This document shows positions 11,157-24,113 of a stretch of DNA of 64,000 nucleotides, piece after piece. Positions within the stretch are counted from its first letter, which is position 1. Every line of letters begins with the position of its first letter. Below the pieces are notes generated by a model, which was given only the letters and a program-made list of their open reading frames with translations, was not told where the DNA came from and did no database searches. A program made the position numbers and the translations under genes. Source of the stretch: Alentia gelatinosa (Eukaryota; Annelida; Polychaeta; Phyllodocida; Polynoidae); contig OX465589.1 of assembly GCA_950022655.1 (NCBI GenBank), positions 26,031,626-26,095,625 of the forward strand, written 5' to 3'.

Positions 11157-11724
11157 CATCCCGTTACCATGGAGATACCCCCACTGACAGTAGTGCCACT
11201 GACAGTGTGACAGTGGGACCGTGTCGCCACCTCGCACCCGCTGACAGTGTCCACTGACAGGGCGGGCCACCACATCACATCCACTGACAGTTGCCATGCA
11301 TTTTCTATACGACCTCCGGCCACCCCACCACCGCAAGTTCAGGGTGGCTTGGTGTGGCTATGTTTATTTTTTTTGTGTTTTTTTTAACTTTTTTGTTTTC
11401 TTTTTTTTTTGTTTTTGTATAATCATCATGGATTCATCACATCTTCAGAAGCCAGCCAGAAAAGAAAATTGACGATAATGATAATGATAATAATATACCC
11501 CCCTTTCTCCGGTTTTATGCGTGTGAAAACAAAACAATACTCCTTATTGTGTGAGAGTGTCTCTGTCTCTCTGTCTGGGTGTAGAAGTAGGACAGAGTGA
11601 AAGCGTGTGGTCCCCAGCGCCGTGCCTGAGTGACTCGGAGTGAGTGAGTGCAGTGAACGTGGAGTCCAGCAGGGGAGGCTATAGAAAGGGAGTGGGGCGA
11701 CTGAAGGTGGACGCCATCGTCTGA
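11157..11724 (+). other. Downstream region of CTDSP, probable 3' UTR start, with CTGACAGT repeats
   Basis: Directly follows the stop codon. From 11180 to 11295 the octamer CTGACAGT (often CCACTGACAG) recurs several times at uneven spacing; T-rich sequence follows at 11360-11420. No nearby AATAAA could be tied to the transcript end with confidence; one AATAAA lies far away at 17477. Confidence 0.5.
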
Positions 11725-11887
11725 AACGTGACCACATCACGTGACTACACCACGTGACCACATCACGTGACGACACCACGTGACCACATCACGTGACGAC
11801 ACCACGTGACCACATCACGTGACGACACCACGTAACCATATCACGTGACCACACCTCGTGACCACACCACGTGACTACACCACGTGG
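11725..11887. repeat. 13-bp tandem array of CACGTG E-boxes
   Basis: Twelve full units of 13 bp plus a partial one, alternating CACGTGACCACAT and CACGTGACGACAC or CACGTGACTACAC. Ten of the 13 unit starts keep an intact palindromic CACGTG. It lies about 570 bp after the CTDSP stop codon. Confidence 0.9.
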
Positions 11888-12243
11888 ATACCGTGTATGT
11901 GAGTGTGATAACCTGCAAATAATATACAAACTGTGCAGACTGTGGAGATGGCAACAAGTGCTTACCAACCTGTGATGTTTTCGTCTTGACCGGACTTCTT
12001 TTTCTTCTGGCACAGTGCGGAGGAACACAAAAACACACACAGTGGATGTGGGTTTCGTTTTTGTGTACCTCTTCCGCCGCTAGGAAGTAGTCCGTATCAG
12101 GAAGTCGGTCACACTCCAGCTTCACAAAAAAAAGTTGATAAAATGGTAAAAAAGAAGAGGAAGAACAAGGAGAGGAAGCTAATTCTGCTCACACGATGGA
12201 ACCTAGTGTGGCCTGTCAGAGAAGGATCCGCTGGAGCGTCGAC

Positions 12244-12300
12244 TACGTCACCGCGGATCACCGTGACGTCACTACGTCACCGAGGATTACTGTGACGTGT
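12244..12300. promoter_or_regulatory. Cluster of CRE-like sites
   Basis: A full palindromic CRE, TGACGTCA, lies at 12264-12271. Around it are several half-sites (TACGTCAC twice, TGACGTG). CREB/ATF-type binding is inferred from the motif only. It lies between the E-box array and the CCAAT cluster. Confidence 0.4.
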
Positions 12301-12654
12301 ACATCGGTGCAGGAGGACTCCCATCTTTGTCCAGAATCTGCATCTCCTCCATCCACCTTGACGAAGACAAGGAAGACACGTACTCCAGTTGACTGTTGCT
12401 TCTGGCCTGTTTCTGGGACAAGTTGCATCGCTGGATGATGCAGTGAATGTAATATAGCGTGACGGCGACCTTATACCCGAGTCTGAGTGTGGCTGAGCAG
12501 CGCATGCCCCCTCCATCCCCACGACCCAAGGTCAAGTTCTCTTTCCCTAACCTGCAAAACGAAATGATATTTTTTCATCCAATGCATGCCAAAAAGAAAA
12601 AAAAAAAGAAGAGTCCAATAATGGGGACTAGTGGATTTCGTAGATCACATACAA

Positions 12655-12690
12655 CATTAATAATAATGATGATAATAATAATAATAATGT
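12655..12690. repeat. AAT/GAT microsatellite
   Basis: Imperfect run of TAATAATGATGATAATAATA type. It makes artefactual Ile-rich open frames on both strands. Confidence 0.85.
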
Positions 12691-12717
12691 TACAAGGGCG
12701 TACAATACGATGACATG

Positions 12718-12875
12718 TGATTGGTCCAGAGATTGCCTTCGTATTTGTGTCACGGCTCATGATTGGTCAGTCCTCCATGCGCTGACGTTACCTCCATGGT
12801 CATTGGTTCCTTGAAGGACGGACCAGACTATGGGAACCAATTAGATGGCAGGACACATTTTCAACCAATCAGGGT
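12718..12875. promoter_or_regulatory. Five CCAAT boxes, promoter-like cluster
   Basis: ATTGG occurs at 12720, 12762 and 12802, and CCAAT at 12837 and 12865, with starts 28-42 bp apart. Several match the extended NF-Y site (GATTGGTCC, GATTGGTCA, AACCAATCAGG). Such spacing is typical of CCAAT-driven promoters. No coding exon was recognised just downstream on either strand, so any transcript is unidentified. Confidence 0.45.
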
Positions 12876-12899
12876 TCCTCTTAGATAGAGACCAGCAGG

Positions 12900-15237
12900 C
12901 TTGTCTCATCCACACAAATCGAGTGACACATAGGACTGGTTCTCGGCAAGTGTTGTTGTTGGGAGCACACGAGGGATTCATTCAGTATCTAGATGATCTG
13001 CTGATTTAGAATTTGGTGAAAACATGTTTGCCTTTTGCTCCCGTTTTCCTAGTGAACAGATTGCCGTAGGCACACACTGTTGGGCAGTAATTACTGGATA
13101 CTTTAACGTCTTGATGTAAGTCTTTGGACTTATTGGTTAGTAGGGAAACAGAATGTTTTTCTTCATGACTTACGCTGTTGGCAACTATACAAAGCATTGT
13201 ACATAGGGAAGTCTATAAATAGGACAACTAATGGCACTTGTATATTGTGTGAATCTAATGTTTGAATCAGACTTTGATAATAACATAGACATGACTTGTA
13301 CTATCTAGAAAGTTAAGGAGAATCGATCATACATCCATTCTATGCCCTCATAAGCTGTTCGTATACCAGGTCGCGAGAGTGCAGTATTCACACAGAGGGC
13401 AGAGATGATGCCTAGCTTATAAAAGACAAACAAATGTACCATAAGGCATGACTATATAAAAAAAACAAAGTCTTAGCTCCCGCAGCCACGGTTCCGGTAG
13501 TGTGTATTTCTAGCACTAGGGGGACCCAGTCGACACTGCTCATTGTTACTATGGTTACCTGTCGGTGACTGGAGACCTCTGGTGAGGGAAGGCTGAACTA
13601 CCTCTGTGCCACTTGACATTGTAAATAGGAACAAACAAAAACTTGAAGGTGCACTGGGACGCTCTGGGGTGGGAGGACCGGCCACTTCCCCCTCGGACTC
13701 TCTGCCACAGCTCATAGGTGTTACTTTTCGGGGTTGCTTCATAGACAGGTCGATAGACACAATCTGTCATGAAGCAAAGAAAATACTTGTTTTCTTTCAT
13801 TATATTTTTCGAGATTCGAGTGTTCATGAGCACACAAGTCATGGGGATATTGTTCAGCCTGTGGTTTTTGCCCCTCGTTTTATTGTTAGGTGTAAGGCTG
13901 TATCTGAAGGCTAATTTAAGGCCATACTGTTGTAGCCCAAACAGAGAGCTAATCGTGAAAAAAAATGTAAGAGGAACGTGAAAAGAGCCCCACAATATAT
14001 ATCAGCCACAGTCGGTACAAATGTATCACTTATTTAAGTTAATAAACGTATTGTTTATGCCGTGAATTAGTAATAAATATGGCGTATGAGAGGAAACCCT
14101 TACCTTTATTTTGACACAGATTTAGCTATCCTGGCCACCACATAAATATAGTATGTGTTTTCCATCCAGTCAATAGTTTCCATAGTCATCAGTCTGTGAG
14201 ATTATATGAAAACATGTTTTATCTTAAAAAAAATACAGTAACCATCATAAGAAAAGAAATTAATTTTCAAGCATCAGAAAAGTATTTGATGAGATTCTTG
14301 AATAGGCCGTAATCAGAAAATCTGCTGTAAGACCAACAGCTCGTCAGACAGGCTTTGACAAGCAGGGGTTTTCTGTCAGGCACAGTAGTCCAAACTGAAC
14401 CTCGCCCCAGTGTTATGGTGCTTTCTACCTAGGTAACGGTACCGGAAGTGGGTTATTTAAGTCCTTTAGTCCATATCAGGACCCCCACCCCCACTCCTTT
14501 CCTTCTTCAGCACCTCACGAGGTGAAGTCAAACAAAATTTAGTACAAATCATGTAGAAATTGCCCTATTTTTGCTACTGACTAATGCAGAGAATTAGGAG
14601 GGAAAAAACTGGTTTCTGAAAATCTGAGTTGCGAGTGTAGGGGAAGTTCACTCTAGGATCTTGTGCCCACTAAAGATTGCTCATCTTCTATTGTTTATTC
14701 ATCTCATGGTAATCATTCTCCCTTCACCCATGGCCCCGATTCAGAGTAACCTTTGACTGTTCAATTATTGGTTGTACGACATCTTGTGCATTTGCATCTT
14801 ACTCCAGGACGGTAAAAATGAGAAAAGTCTTTGCCTCTGGTAGTCCTTCAGTAGTAACAAGGTTGTGTATTTTTGACGTTATCGATGGTTGGATTTGGGG
14901 TTGGTTGCGCTTTTAAAGATATTGGAATCGGGTAAGAACCGTGACTGCAAATTATCTCTGCTTGCCTCATAAGTGAGGCTTTGTTGTTATCTTATATATC
15001 CGGCAAAGTCAGTAAAGTGCAAAATACTATAAATCCTGTGTGACTGAGAGGGTGCTTCCATGAATTGGGGCAGCTGTCTCCAGGAACACAAGCGACCCAC
15101 AAAAGTCGGTCTTGCACCGTGCAGCCATGAATCCGAGAAGATGATAACACAACATGTTCAAAACTGTGCAGACTTCAGGACATGAGGAATTAGAGGCTTG
15201 TTATGTGCAGCTCAGAATGAGTCACTTTATTGTCAGC
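12900..15237. other. Intergenic DNA, no gene recognised
   Basis: Overlapping frames of 95-146 codons near 13.5-14.0 kb on both strands mutually exclude one another and show no domain. No repeat family was assigned. Confidence 0.5.
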
Positions 15238-15243
15238 AGAGAT

Positions 15244-15382
15244 GTCAGTTTTGTGGTTGTTTCTGGATTTTGTTAGTGTACCAAGTCTTGATCATGTTAG
15301 AGATAAGTAGTGGATATAATCAGGGTTGAGATATTCCCTGTTCTTTTTCCTAGACCTGACTGGTGTCTCTGGTGACTTACCT
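15244..15382. mobile_element. MITE-like element, CAGGGATGTCAGTT-tip family, short copy 4
   Basis: Starts CAGAGATGTCAGTTTTG and ends CCTGACTGGTGTCTCTG, a degenerate inverted pair of the family tips. Much of the interior is missing or diverged. Confidence 0.45.
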
Positions 15383-15399
15383 GTGAGATGTTCATAATG

Positions 15400-15640
15400 A
15401 GATGCTGCTATTGGCTACTCATTATGGGTCACTCTTCATGAAATACCCATGAGTTGCTAATTGTGAAGAGCTCATTATGAAATACCCATGGGTTGCTCAC
15501 TAACAACATGGTTTTCTGAGTGATAAAATCCCATGGGTTACTCTTATAAAAGGCTCGTTGTGGGTTACATGGTGTGATCCTCATTTTCCAATGCTCATGA
15601 GTTACTCATCATGAACCGCCCTCATCATGAGCTGCTCATT
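15400..15640. repeat. Degenerate short repeats (CATTATGA, CCCATGGGTT, GCTCAT)
   Basis: Repeated words such as GAAATACCCATGRGTTGCT (two copies), GAGCTCATTATG and ATCATGAGCTGCTC in one short stretch suggest an old decayed tandem or foldback repeat. No clear unit length. Confidence 0.4.
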
Positions 15641-15644
15641 AAAC

Positions 15645-18250
15645 TCAAAGCCTCTTAGAGACGACGTAACTGTGTGCCGACGAGACAAAATATGGTAGCT
15701 TTTCGGGCTTGGCTGGAATTGTCTTAAGTCGTCCTAATGTGTATGATAATACCCTCCAGAACTGATCTAAACGCCTGCAGACTATTCACTTTAGATTTCC
15801 AACTTATTTGGTTTTTAACGGACGACTTAAACTGGAAGTGAACGACCATGATACGTACGTGATCCCGACAAGTCCGAATAGCAAGTGTGGATCTGTCTCG
15901 ACTGCACCAAAAAGTGCGTCGTTTCTACCATCATAGACTTAAAATTGAGTATGTAATTTATGATCGTGTGGCTTATAATTACCATTATAATTACTATAAT
16001 AATTATTCAGTTCAAATCGTTGGCGCGCGTGTTTGGAAGCTTTACAAGTGTGACTGGTACTGGCTAGTTGTCTTCGAGGTACTCCTAGTGTTCCTTTAGT
16101 CCTTGCCCCTCCACCCCCACCCTCTGTGTGCTTTCGATATTGGGAGAAGCCAAGGTCCCAGACTGTTCAATGAACCAAATTGGGAACTGTCATGCATTGC
16201 ATTATGGGCGGAAGCTGCTACAGGTGACGTCATAGAGGCCCTTCGCGACACGAGCTAGTTGTTACCACTAGAGGGCGTTTGTTAGTTCTTTTTCTGTACG
16301 CAGAGTTGGTAGACGATAAAATGACTTGTTATTATGCAAATATATTCCTATCAGTACTGTACAGTTCTAAGAATGATAAAACACATTAGTGCGTATCTCC
16401 AAACTGGAGAACCTGCCCAGGGGTTGGAGGCAGGGTGGGGACTGTCGTTTCCATGTCCTTGGCCGTAGCGGTTTTTCATTTACTACATGCAATGGATGTC
16501 TTATTTATGCAGGCCATTATCTATCGCCATGGTTTCATATTGTTATTCTCAAATTGTACTAAGCAGGCAGGTGTGTCTGATTGTTCCTCCCCGCCCACAC
16601 ACTTTTGCATTGGCTATTACGGCTCTTTTTTGGTCGATATACATAGAAATTAACTTAAACTTTCTTGTTCAGAGAACGCATTTTCTGTCTTTGTAGGAAA
16701 ATGCTTGTTAGGTTGAAGTAGCACGGAGAACAGATTGGCAATGATAGACATACTTTTCATTTTGCCCCCCCGACGTTTGTTTAGTCATATTTTCGCACAC
16801 TTACTTGACTTATTTGCAGCTTTCCAAACAACATAACATACAGTGAAGACCTAGTGATTTCTGAGTCGATCCCTTTATTTGACAATATGGCCCACATATG
16901 ATGATGGTGATGACAATGATGATGATAATATTATATACATATACCACGGTATTACCTAAGTCCTATGGTGACGTATTTGTTACACGAGTTTAGTCTTTTT
17001 GAATGTCAAATATTGTTTGAAACGCCAACGCATGTTTTGGGCGTGCTCAAATCACGGGACAGTGGAGAAGACTGAACCGTCGAGCCACAGTGGTCCGGGT
17101 CGGCGACTCCCAGCGCTCACCTGTTGTAAGGAGTCCAGCTAACTGTAGCCTATCTAAGGATACGACGCCCAGCGAGACGGCGCCGCAGGCACACTCCTCA
17201 GTTAGCTACCATGTCATATTGCTGTTACTAAACGATGACCAAACCGTGGACCGGAGACAGGCTGCGGGGAGGGCACTGGCCAGGTAACGGCCAACCAACA
17301 AGGGAAGGGTAAAACAAATCATTCTGGGTACGACCGTTTTTATAGCCTCCCACTTCTGTGTACTTGTATTATAAGATAACAATTGTATGTAATAAGATAC
17401 TTTTATTATGATTTTGTAAAAAAGACAAAATGAAACAAATGTAATCAAGTTTTGTACATGTACAGTGATAATACAGAATAAAGATGGTTTCTATGCCGAC
17501 CATCGTAGTGCTGCTGTTTGACGCCAGGGGGCTGGTGCTGTGGGACTGATGTGAATTGCTCAGAAAATTCTCCTGTTGTTAAAATACAGTTTGCGTATTT
17601 GACCTGTGGTGACTCTGACTGCGCTTATGGTACAAAACTTATCAGGTTTATTTCGTGATGATATTTAAGCTCAGACCTCAAGAACTGTTGATAGGTGCAT
17701 GACCCTTATTACTGAAATACAATTATTTTCATGACCTGGTTAGTAAACTGTGTTAATCATGAGGGTTGTTCCCTCTTTTGTAGGATAATATTGTATGTTA
17801 GCATTCACCTAATATCTCCTTAGAAGGTGCCCTGTGGTATTTATGATTTCACCCACCACAGTAGCACTCCCATATAGACGTACCCTGTTAGCAATTTCCT
17901 CACTAGGTGTCGCCGTGGTGGCGACGCCCCCGCCCTCTGTCGGTGGCAAACAGCAGCACTTACGTGAAAAGTATTTTTCTCTAGTTTTAACATGTCAGAG
18001 GAAAGGATGAGGCTTTTTACCGAAAAGTAGCAGTTTTCTGTTAGACCAGAGAAAAATAAAGATTTTGCTAATGAAAAGCAATGTGTTTGACTTGTTGTCT
18101 ACATAGCCCTATAGTATGTGTCATAAGAAGAACCGCAGATCTCGTGGAAGAACTGGTAATGCATATTGTGTATAGTGGTTCTTATGCCCCCGTTATTTAG
18201 ATTTCTATCTTCTGGGGCTCGTTTAGTAACCTCGGATCGTAGATAAAGAC
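15645..18250. other. Intergenic DNA, no gene recognised
   Basis: Includes a GATGATGAT-type microsatellite near 16.9 kb and an isolated AATAAA at 17477-17482 followed by AT-rich sequence. No coding exon or known repeat was recognised. Confidence 0.5.
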
Positions 18251-18251
18251 C

Positions 18252-18790
18252 CTTTTTTTTTTTCGAAAATTCCTTTATTGATGCATAATTGTACAATTCT
18301 CTGTTTTGATTACTTGCGTAATTTACATCAAAGAAAGTGGTCAAGGCGTGTCAGCTTTACTAGAGGCTGGTTTTCGTCACGCAGACCTGTCCTTAGCTTG
18401 ATATCCAATCACACTTCATCTTCACCTTACTCCAAATAATGGATTCTATACAGTGTTACAACCAATACCCTACAAAACCAATGGATGTAACAAATATTAT
18501 GGGTACAGACAAAGGCGAAGGCTAAAGCAGTTCAGCGATTCAGTCAAGGGCATAACTTGATAACAGATTTCCCTAGTAGTCGAGACTCTATTTAATACAA
18601 TGGTACTTTCGAATTTAGGTATGCTTTTGAGATTTTCTTAAACTCCAGATACGCAGGTATGCTTCTAGTAATTGGTGATAAGTTATTCCAGGCAGTTGCT
18701 CCCGCATAGAGCACCGAATTCATAAAGTCTAAACAGTTAGGTCTGTGTACATACAATAATATCTCTATCTCGTACAAGGGTTAGCGTTTA
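18252..18790 (-). mobile_element. LINE 3' end, truncated (minus strand)
   Basis: On the minus strand a 61-codon frame (18777-18592) resembles the C-terminal end of non-LTR retrotransposon ORF2: NSVLYAGATAWNNLSPITRS then PAYLEFKKISKAYLNSK, matching the family pattern of a small aromatic/Gly segment, A..WN.L and a basic tail. It is followed about 330 bp later by a T run at about 18252, i.e. a poly-A tail on the minus strand. The 5' end is missing, as is usual for LINE copies. The clade was not determined. Confidence 0.55.
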
Positions 18791-21700
18791 GTAATATTTG
18801 AGTTGATTCACTTAGACAGTCTAAGGCGTCCATAAGGTCGTCCATAAAAGTTGACCCATATCCTCCCTGGGTCTCATTGGCATACAGAAAAGATCCCACA
18901 TGTAAGGTTCTATATTATTAAACGGGCCCCAGGAGTCCCATCCTTTATGTAGACCATGTTTCAACTTGAGCCCCCTGTAGAGGCCGTTGATAAGTGAAAT
19001 CTAGTGTGATAAAGATCGTCACAGCATTTTGACACGATTGCGAGGATGCAAGTTTGTCGACAAATGACGGAATTCCGAAATTTCGATATTTTAATTTATA
19101 ATTTAAGAAAACGTTAAAGATTCAGCATTAATGATACAGTAGTATCGCTCTCCAGCGGGAGGGAGGCAGCCGCTATTAAATCGTCATCACCGTGGACCAA
19201 GGCACTTACTTCTTAGGCTTAGGCCTACATATTAAGCCGAAATACTCTATAATTTCCGATTGTTTTGCTCAGTCAAACTTTCATCCCTGTGATTACTGCT
19301 CTATTGGCCTGATGGTACTTAATAGGTCATGAAAGGATGCCGGTCTTTCATCCAAAGGCTCCCCTGTATTATTCCATGCTTTGCGCTTACTCTTACTCGC
19401 GCAGGGTTGTGAGGACGTAACTGAAGTCACCTACTGCAGTTATAAATGTCTGACGTGCGCCATTTCGGGTTTCCATTATATATGGAATGGTGATAGAGCG
19501 GACATCATGAATACTTATCCAAATGCGCATCTATTAATATATACTGATCAGCACAACGGTAGTGTAGGTACAGACAGGAAGAGTCACCAGGCTATCGCCG
19601 GTTTAGGAATGAGAGTGGATTGAGAAAGGAATGTAAAAGATGCCCGTGGAGTGATTTATAGCGAGTGCTTAGAAATACTTTTAATTTGAAATATGAATGT
19701 CGATCAAACAAATATTGCGTTCGATAATAAGAGAATCGCAATGAAGTACATGAGTGATAAGTCAATGGACAGATGAACCAGGGTTTTGTGTGAAATAAGT
19801 GTGTGAAAATTTCTTGATTCGTAAATATTTACACTTGTGGGTTGGGTTGGTTTCAGTAGAATTACTTGAATAAGTTTGCAAAATATCACTACTTCAAAAA
19901 TGGACAATGTAACATGGTCGTTCTGAACTAGGTGAAAGGCCCAGGCTGATCCGTCTATCATGGGATTTCACAGCGGTGTTGCCCTGGCCGCGGATCCCGC
20001 CTTATAAGGCGGAGATTTGTGCAAGGCCCGGCGTCCACTGAACTACTGATACACTACAATAAACCTTCCACATGTAGCTAGAACAATGCTAAATATACTG
20101 TGGGTTCTACAATGGTGAGTATGTATATGTACAAAATACATTTGGCAGGGTAAATGCTGTCTCTATTTCCCCATTCCCCCTCCCACCCCCACCCACCCTC
20201 GGCTGTGTGCACTGATCCATGAACCCCCCTCCCTTGAATAATTTTCAATATGTCTCAAGCTACTTGTTATGGGTTTTAAATGTGCCCACCCGCTCTCTTG
20301 ATCTTCAAATGCCAATACCTCCTATTTGAAAGTCAACTCATACCTCTTGTTATGATACATATCATACCACATGACCCAAGACTAGAGTCATATTTCTTGT
20401 ATTTTTTTCCCCAAAAGAAGAGATTCGAAGTCTCCAAACATGAAAACAAGCACGTGGGTGGATATAACAAAGCCCATCAGATGGTTAGCATTATAATCTA
20501 AACTGACACTAGATGGCAGTCGAGGATACAAAGTTGAGTGTCATCTATTGGTAGCTACATCATTGCTTAGGTATAAAATAGCGCAGTGTGTGAGTCTTAG
20601 GTGTTATTTACTATTGTCACTCATTTGCCTGAGTCCCTGGCTCATCTGAAACCTTCCCACCATTGACTGTAACCCAACCCGAATACTGTGCACTGTTTAC
20701 CAGAAGACCAGTCTTCATCAACCCACCCTGTCCTAACAGCTTATGATTGGCTCACCACGAGCAGACTGTTATGTCGAGGTAAGCAGACGATGCCATGACT
20801 CAGTCTGGTTCGCACATTCTATGACTCCAGTACAAAGTAATCGTCGTAGCATGATCAACCTAGATGGGTATTGTCCATCTGTGAGAGATATCTGAGTATA
20901 AAATCACAGCGCATTATGGCAGGTGTTTTGACCTAGAAACCCAATTGAGATTTACAGTAAAAACAAACATAAGTTTTACAATGGTGCAGAGATCTCATTA
21001 TAGTAAGCTAAGTTGCCTTCCTCCTAAAAGAAGGCTTCAGAGAGTCGGTCGCTTCACATGATGAATCATATTTGCTTTCCAAGCTAGCACAGATGCGCCA
21101 CTGGTGAGTAGGTATTACCTTAGACTGGCCTCAGTCCCTGTATCCTACCCCTCCACCCCTTCTGAGTGACACAGGGACTGGTCTCATCCGTAAACGGCCC
21201 TGTAGACTGGGGCGATTTTGCACCACACTCCCCAAGCAGAGGTCCTGGCTACTAGTCAGGATATCTGCTGGGAGATTGATACCCTCTCACTTTGATCTCA
21301 ATCGAGACAGAGTCAGGGTGAGGCGAAATTTATTGCTATGACAACACAGGCAGGCAGGGAACTGGAGGAGGGGAGGGGGGTAGAGGGAGGTATAGGCTTA
21401 CAGGGAGTGGCTTGGGGTCATAAACAGGAGATTCTGGTCAGAGTGGACAAGTCTTTGATTCATGGGCCAGTCAGAGAAGGACACATGCTATAATGAATTG
21501 TATTCCGATTTTCTTTAATCATTTAATGAATGTTCATAATCAAAGACTTGAGCAAGTCTAGTATTACCTCTGGCCTGTTGGACAATTCATCCGCCCATGG
21601 TGAGTCGTCAACCCAACGAAGATCAATCATTAGGGTGGTGTACAGTCTCCCTTCCTTTCTGGGCATCATCTCCCACATCTGACCGGTGCCCTACATTCAC

Positions 21701-22851
21701 CAGAGTAGGGATAATCTTAAAAGCCAGTCGCTCAGGCACATCCATAGTACCGGTACCATGCACATCATGCTCATATATAGGTTTTGTATTATCACTGGCT
21801 GGCATGGAGCATGCAACTACATTGACAAGACATCACCCACTTTAATACACACATTCTTTTATTCATTGATACTGAGCAAGGCCACACAGACATTGTAAAC
21901 CATATGCACTGGTATATGTGTATAAGTTATGTGAAGTGCAGTTGCTGGTGTCTATTAGGAAATTGTGTATTTCAAATTTCTTTGTCATTATATATCAAAG
22001 AGATAAGCCTCCAGAAAATATCCAACATGTTTGACTCCAAATTCGCAAGAGATTTTGTACATTGGAGATGGGCATATATCGGCAAAGATTGTCCCTCACA
22101 ACGGGGGTGGAATATAATTGCAGTGGCTCATAAATTTAGGAAGTAACAATGAGCGATTATGTACCAATACAGAATCATTGCCGCCGAGAAACGCCCCTGG
22201 AGGTGAAAGAATCGTTCAGTGAGAATCCCACATAAAATAGAATTTTGTTTGAGTAGGGAGTCAGGGTATGCTGATAGGTCCCCCAACTTCCCATTGGTTA
22301 CTAGCAGGTTATTATAATAGTATGATACATCGTTGCGATTAGTCAAAATGTAAACTGGAATAACTCAGTGCTATGAACCTTCTTTAATGATGTTTGTAGA
22401 AATAATCATTGTCCTCTAATTCTACTGCTGAGGTGGAGAACCGAAACGTGCTCCGTGGGTTGACGCGCCATTGGAGTAGACTGAGCATCGAACCTTCAAG
22501 TCTGGTCACTTTACCACAAAAAAAGGTTGATTCGTATTCAGCCTCAAACACAGGACACCTATTGTATGAATATATGTAGCTGTAGAACCGACAACTCGTG
22601 GCGATAGGGGATTATCGCGCTGAGGTCTTTAATGGCCATTTTGCAGCAACTTCACAATCCTAGTTGCCATGATGATATTCTAGCCTCTCTCCATAATCCC
22701 CGCTGGGAATCAACAATGCAATGTGAGTTATTTACAACTGTTCTGACTCTCTGACAGACCTGTGACACATCATTCCTCTTCCCTCTTCCCATCGTCTACA
22801 ATACGGTTCTTCTGACATACTTATAATGACTCTTGGCTTCAGCACTGAGCG
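18791..22851. other. Intergenic DNA, no gene recognised
   Basis: Open frames of 60-85 codons occur throughout but none shows a domain or a splice-compatible chain. The palindromic CCGCCTTATAAGGCGG lies at about 20000. No repeat family was assigned. Confidence 0.5.
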
Positions 22852-22929
22852 ATGGCAAGTACACGGTTTAAGCTTCCTACTGAAGCTCAACGCAGGGCAG
22901 ACATTGGCATTGGGGAGATAACAGATGAG
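22852..22929 (+). pseudogene. Archaemetzincin-like segment 1
   Basis: 26 codons from ATG, MASTRFKLPTEAQRRADIGI then GEITDE, followed by donor GTAGGT in phase 0. An acceptor-like TTCAG lies 9 bp before the ATG, with an in-frame TGA between them. If this was once an internal exon, its upstream frame is now broken. Assignment rests on context and phase more than on sequence. Confidence 0.4.
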
Positions 22930-23469
22930 GTAGGTCTAGTGTTAACGAGATACCAATGGACATGCCAGATGCCCTTTTACAAACATACAGTAACGCTTCC
23001 GGGAACAGGCGCTCAGATCATTGAGTATATATGTGGTTCAAGAATATAAGCCTTATATTAAATTCTCATGTTTCAACTGCAGAAACTATAAATTTGAAGC
23101 TCTATGATGGCCATTTCTCCATCAAATCCTCAAGCCTAGTTGCCAAGATAACATTCTATCTTACAGAAAATGATCAAATTATATTTTTGAGTTAGTCTAA
23201 AAAATATAAAATCTATTGTGTCTAAGCTTTCCGAAAATGTATAGTCTACAAAATCTCCAGGAAACCCCAATAAATCACATATTGCCCCTGACTAAATTCA
23301 TGCTACCTTATTTGCTATCTCCGGGTGCACCGTCATATGACTCTGGGCACACTTATCCTTAACTATTTTTTCTTTGTTGTATCTATACCCGTTGAGTGCT
23401 TGTGTAACAATCATCTCCCGTGCAAATACAAAAGACATGCACAATATTGACTGGTTTCAGATACAAGCG

Positions 23470-23560
23470 GCCGTATGCTCCTCGGAGTTGACGCGTAGTA
23501 ATATCCGAGCGCATGCGAGGATATTGCGCAGAGGCAACTCCGCGCAATATGGTCGAATAT
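23470..23560. repeat. Foldback element with GTTGACGCGTAGTAATAT core
   Basis: The arms CGGAGTTGACGCG and CGCAGAGGCAACTCCG, with ATATCC and GGATAT inside, flank GAGCGCATGCGAG. It shares GCGGCCGTA and GTTGACGCGTAGTAATAT with the reverse strand of the hairpin at 58991-59120. It lies just upstream of archaemetzincin-like segment 2. Confidence 0.65.
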
Positions 23561-23606
23561 GACATATAGTATTCACGTTACAGCTTATCCATCTATTGCT
23601 CAATAG

Positions 23607-23809
23607 GTAAATGCAGGGGTGGCACTTGACGTGATGACGAAACTAGATCTAGTACCTGCTGATGCCTTTTGTGTAGGAGCTCTCACCCTGTGCGACTTGT
23701 ATCTTGAAGACTCAATTGCCAGTCTACAGAACCGAGTTGGTTTCTACTCCTTGGCCAGGTTCATACCGGGCTTTCCTGATGAGGAGACAGCAACTGATAC
23801 CTTATCCAG
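23607..23809 (+). pseudogene. Archaemetzincin-like segment 2
   Basis: Acceptor CAATAG and donor GTAAAA, phase 0 to phase 2. Contains NAGVALDVMTKL, PADAFCVGALTLCDLY and RVGFYSLARF, in the order seen in AMZ proteins. The usual W.F.FG..s stretch between LTLCDLY and VGFYS is shortened. Confidence 0.65.
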
Positions 23810-24113
23810 GTAAAAATAATACTTAAATGATAGAAAGCGAAGGCATTGGTTTCGATATAGCGCTTATATATCTTTACCTCACCCCTGGTACAAGTACAGC
23901 CATAGGAATAATATTAAACAATTATACGCAACGATCACCCACGTAAAGTGACAATACTATGCAATGGTCGTTGCGGAGTAATGGGAGATGACATCATAAG
24001 GAACTGGCCAATCAGCGACCAGGATTTCCGTAAGTGGACGAGACATCAACGTGGAGATTAAAACGTCCCTAACAGGATTTGCGAAGTTATTTGAAATATT
24101 CTGATGGTGTGAT

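Noticed and set aside
13473..13995. Overlapping frames of 95-146 codons on both strands
   Set aside because: They exclude one another, contain no motif and have no splice-linked partner.
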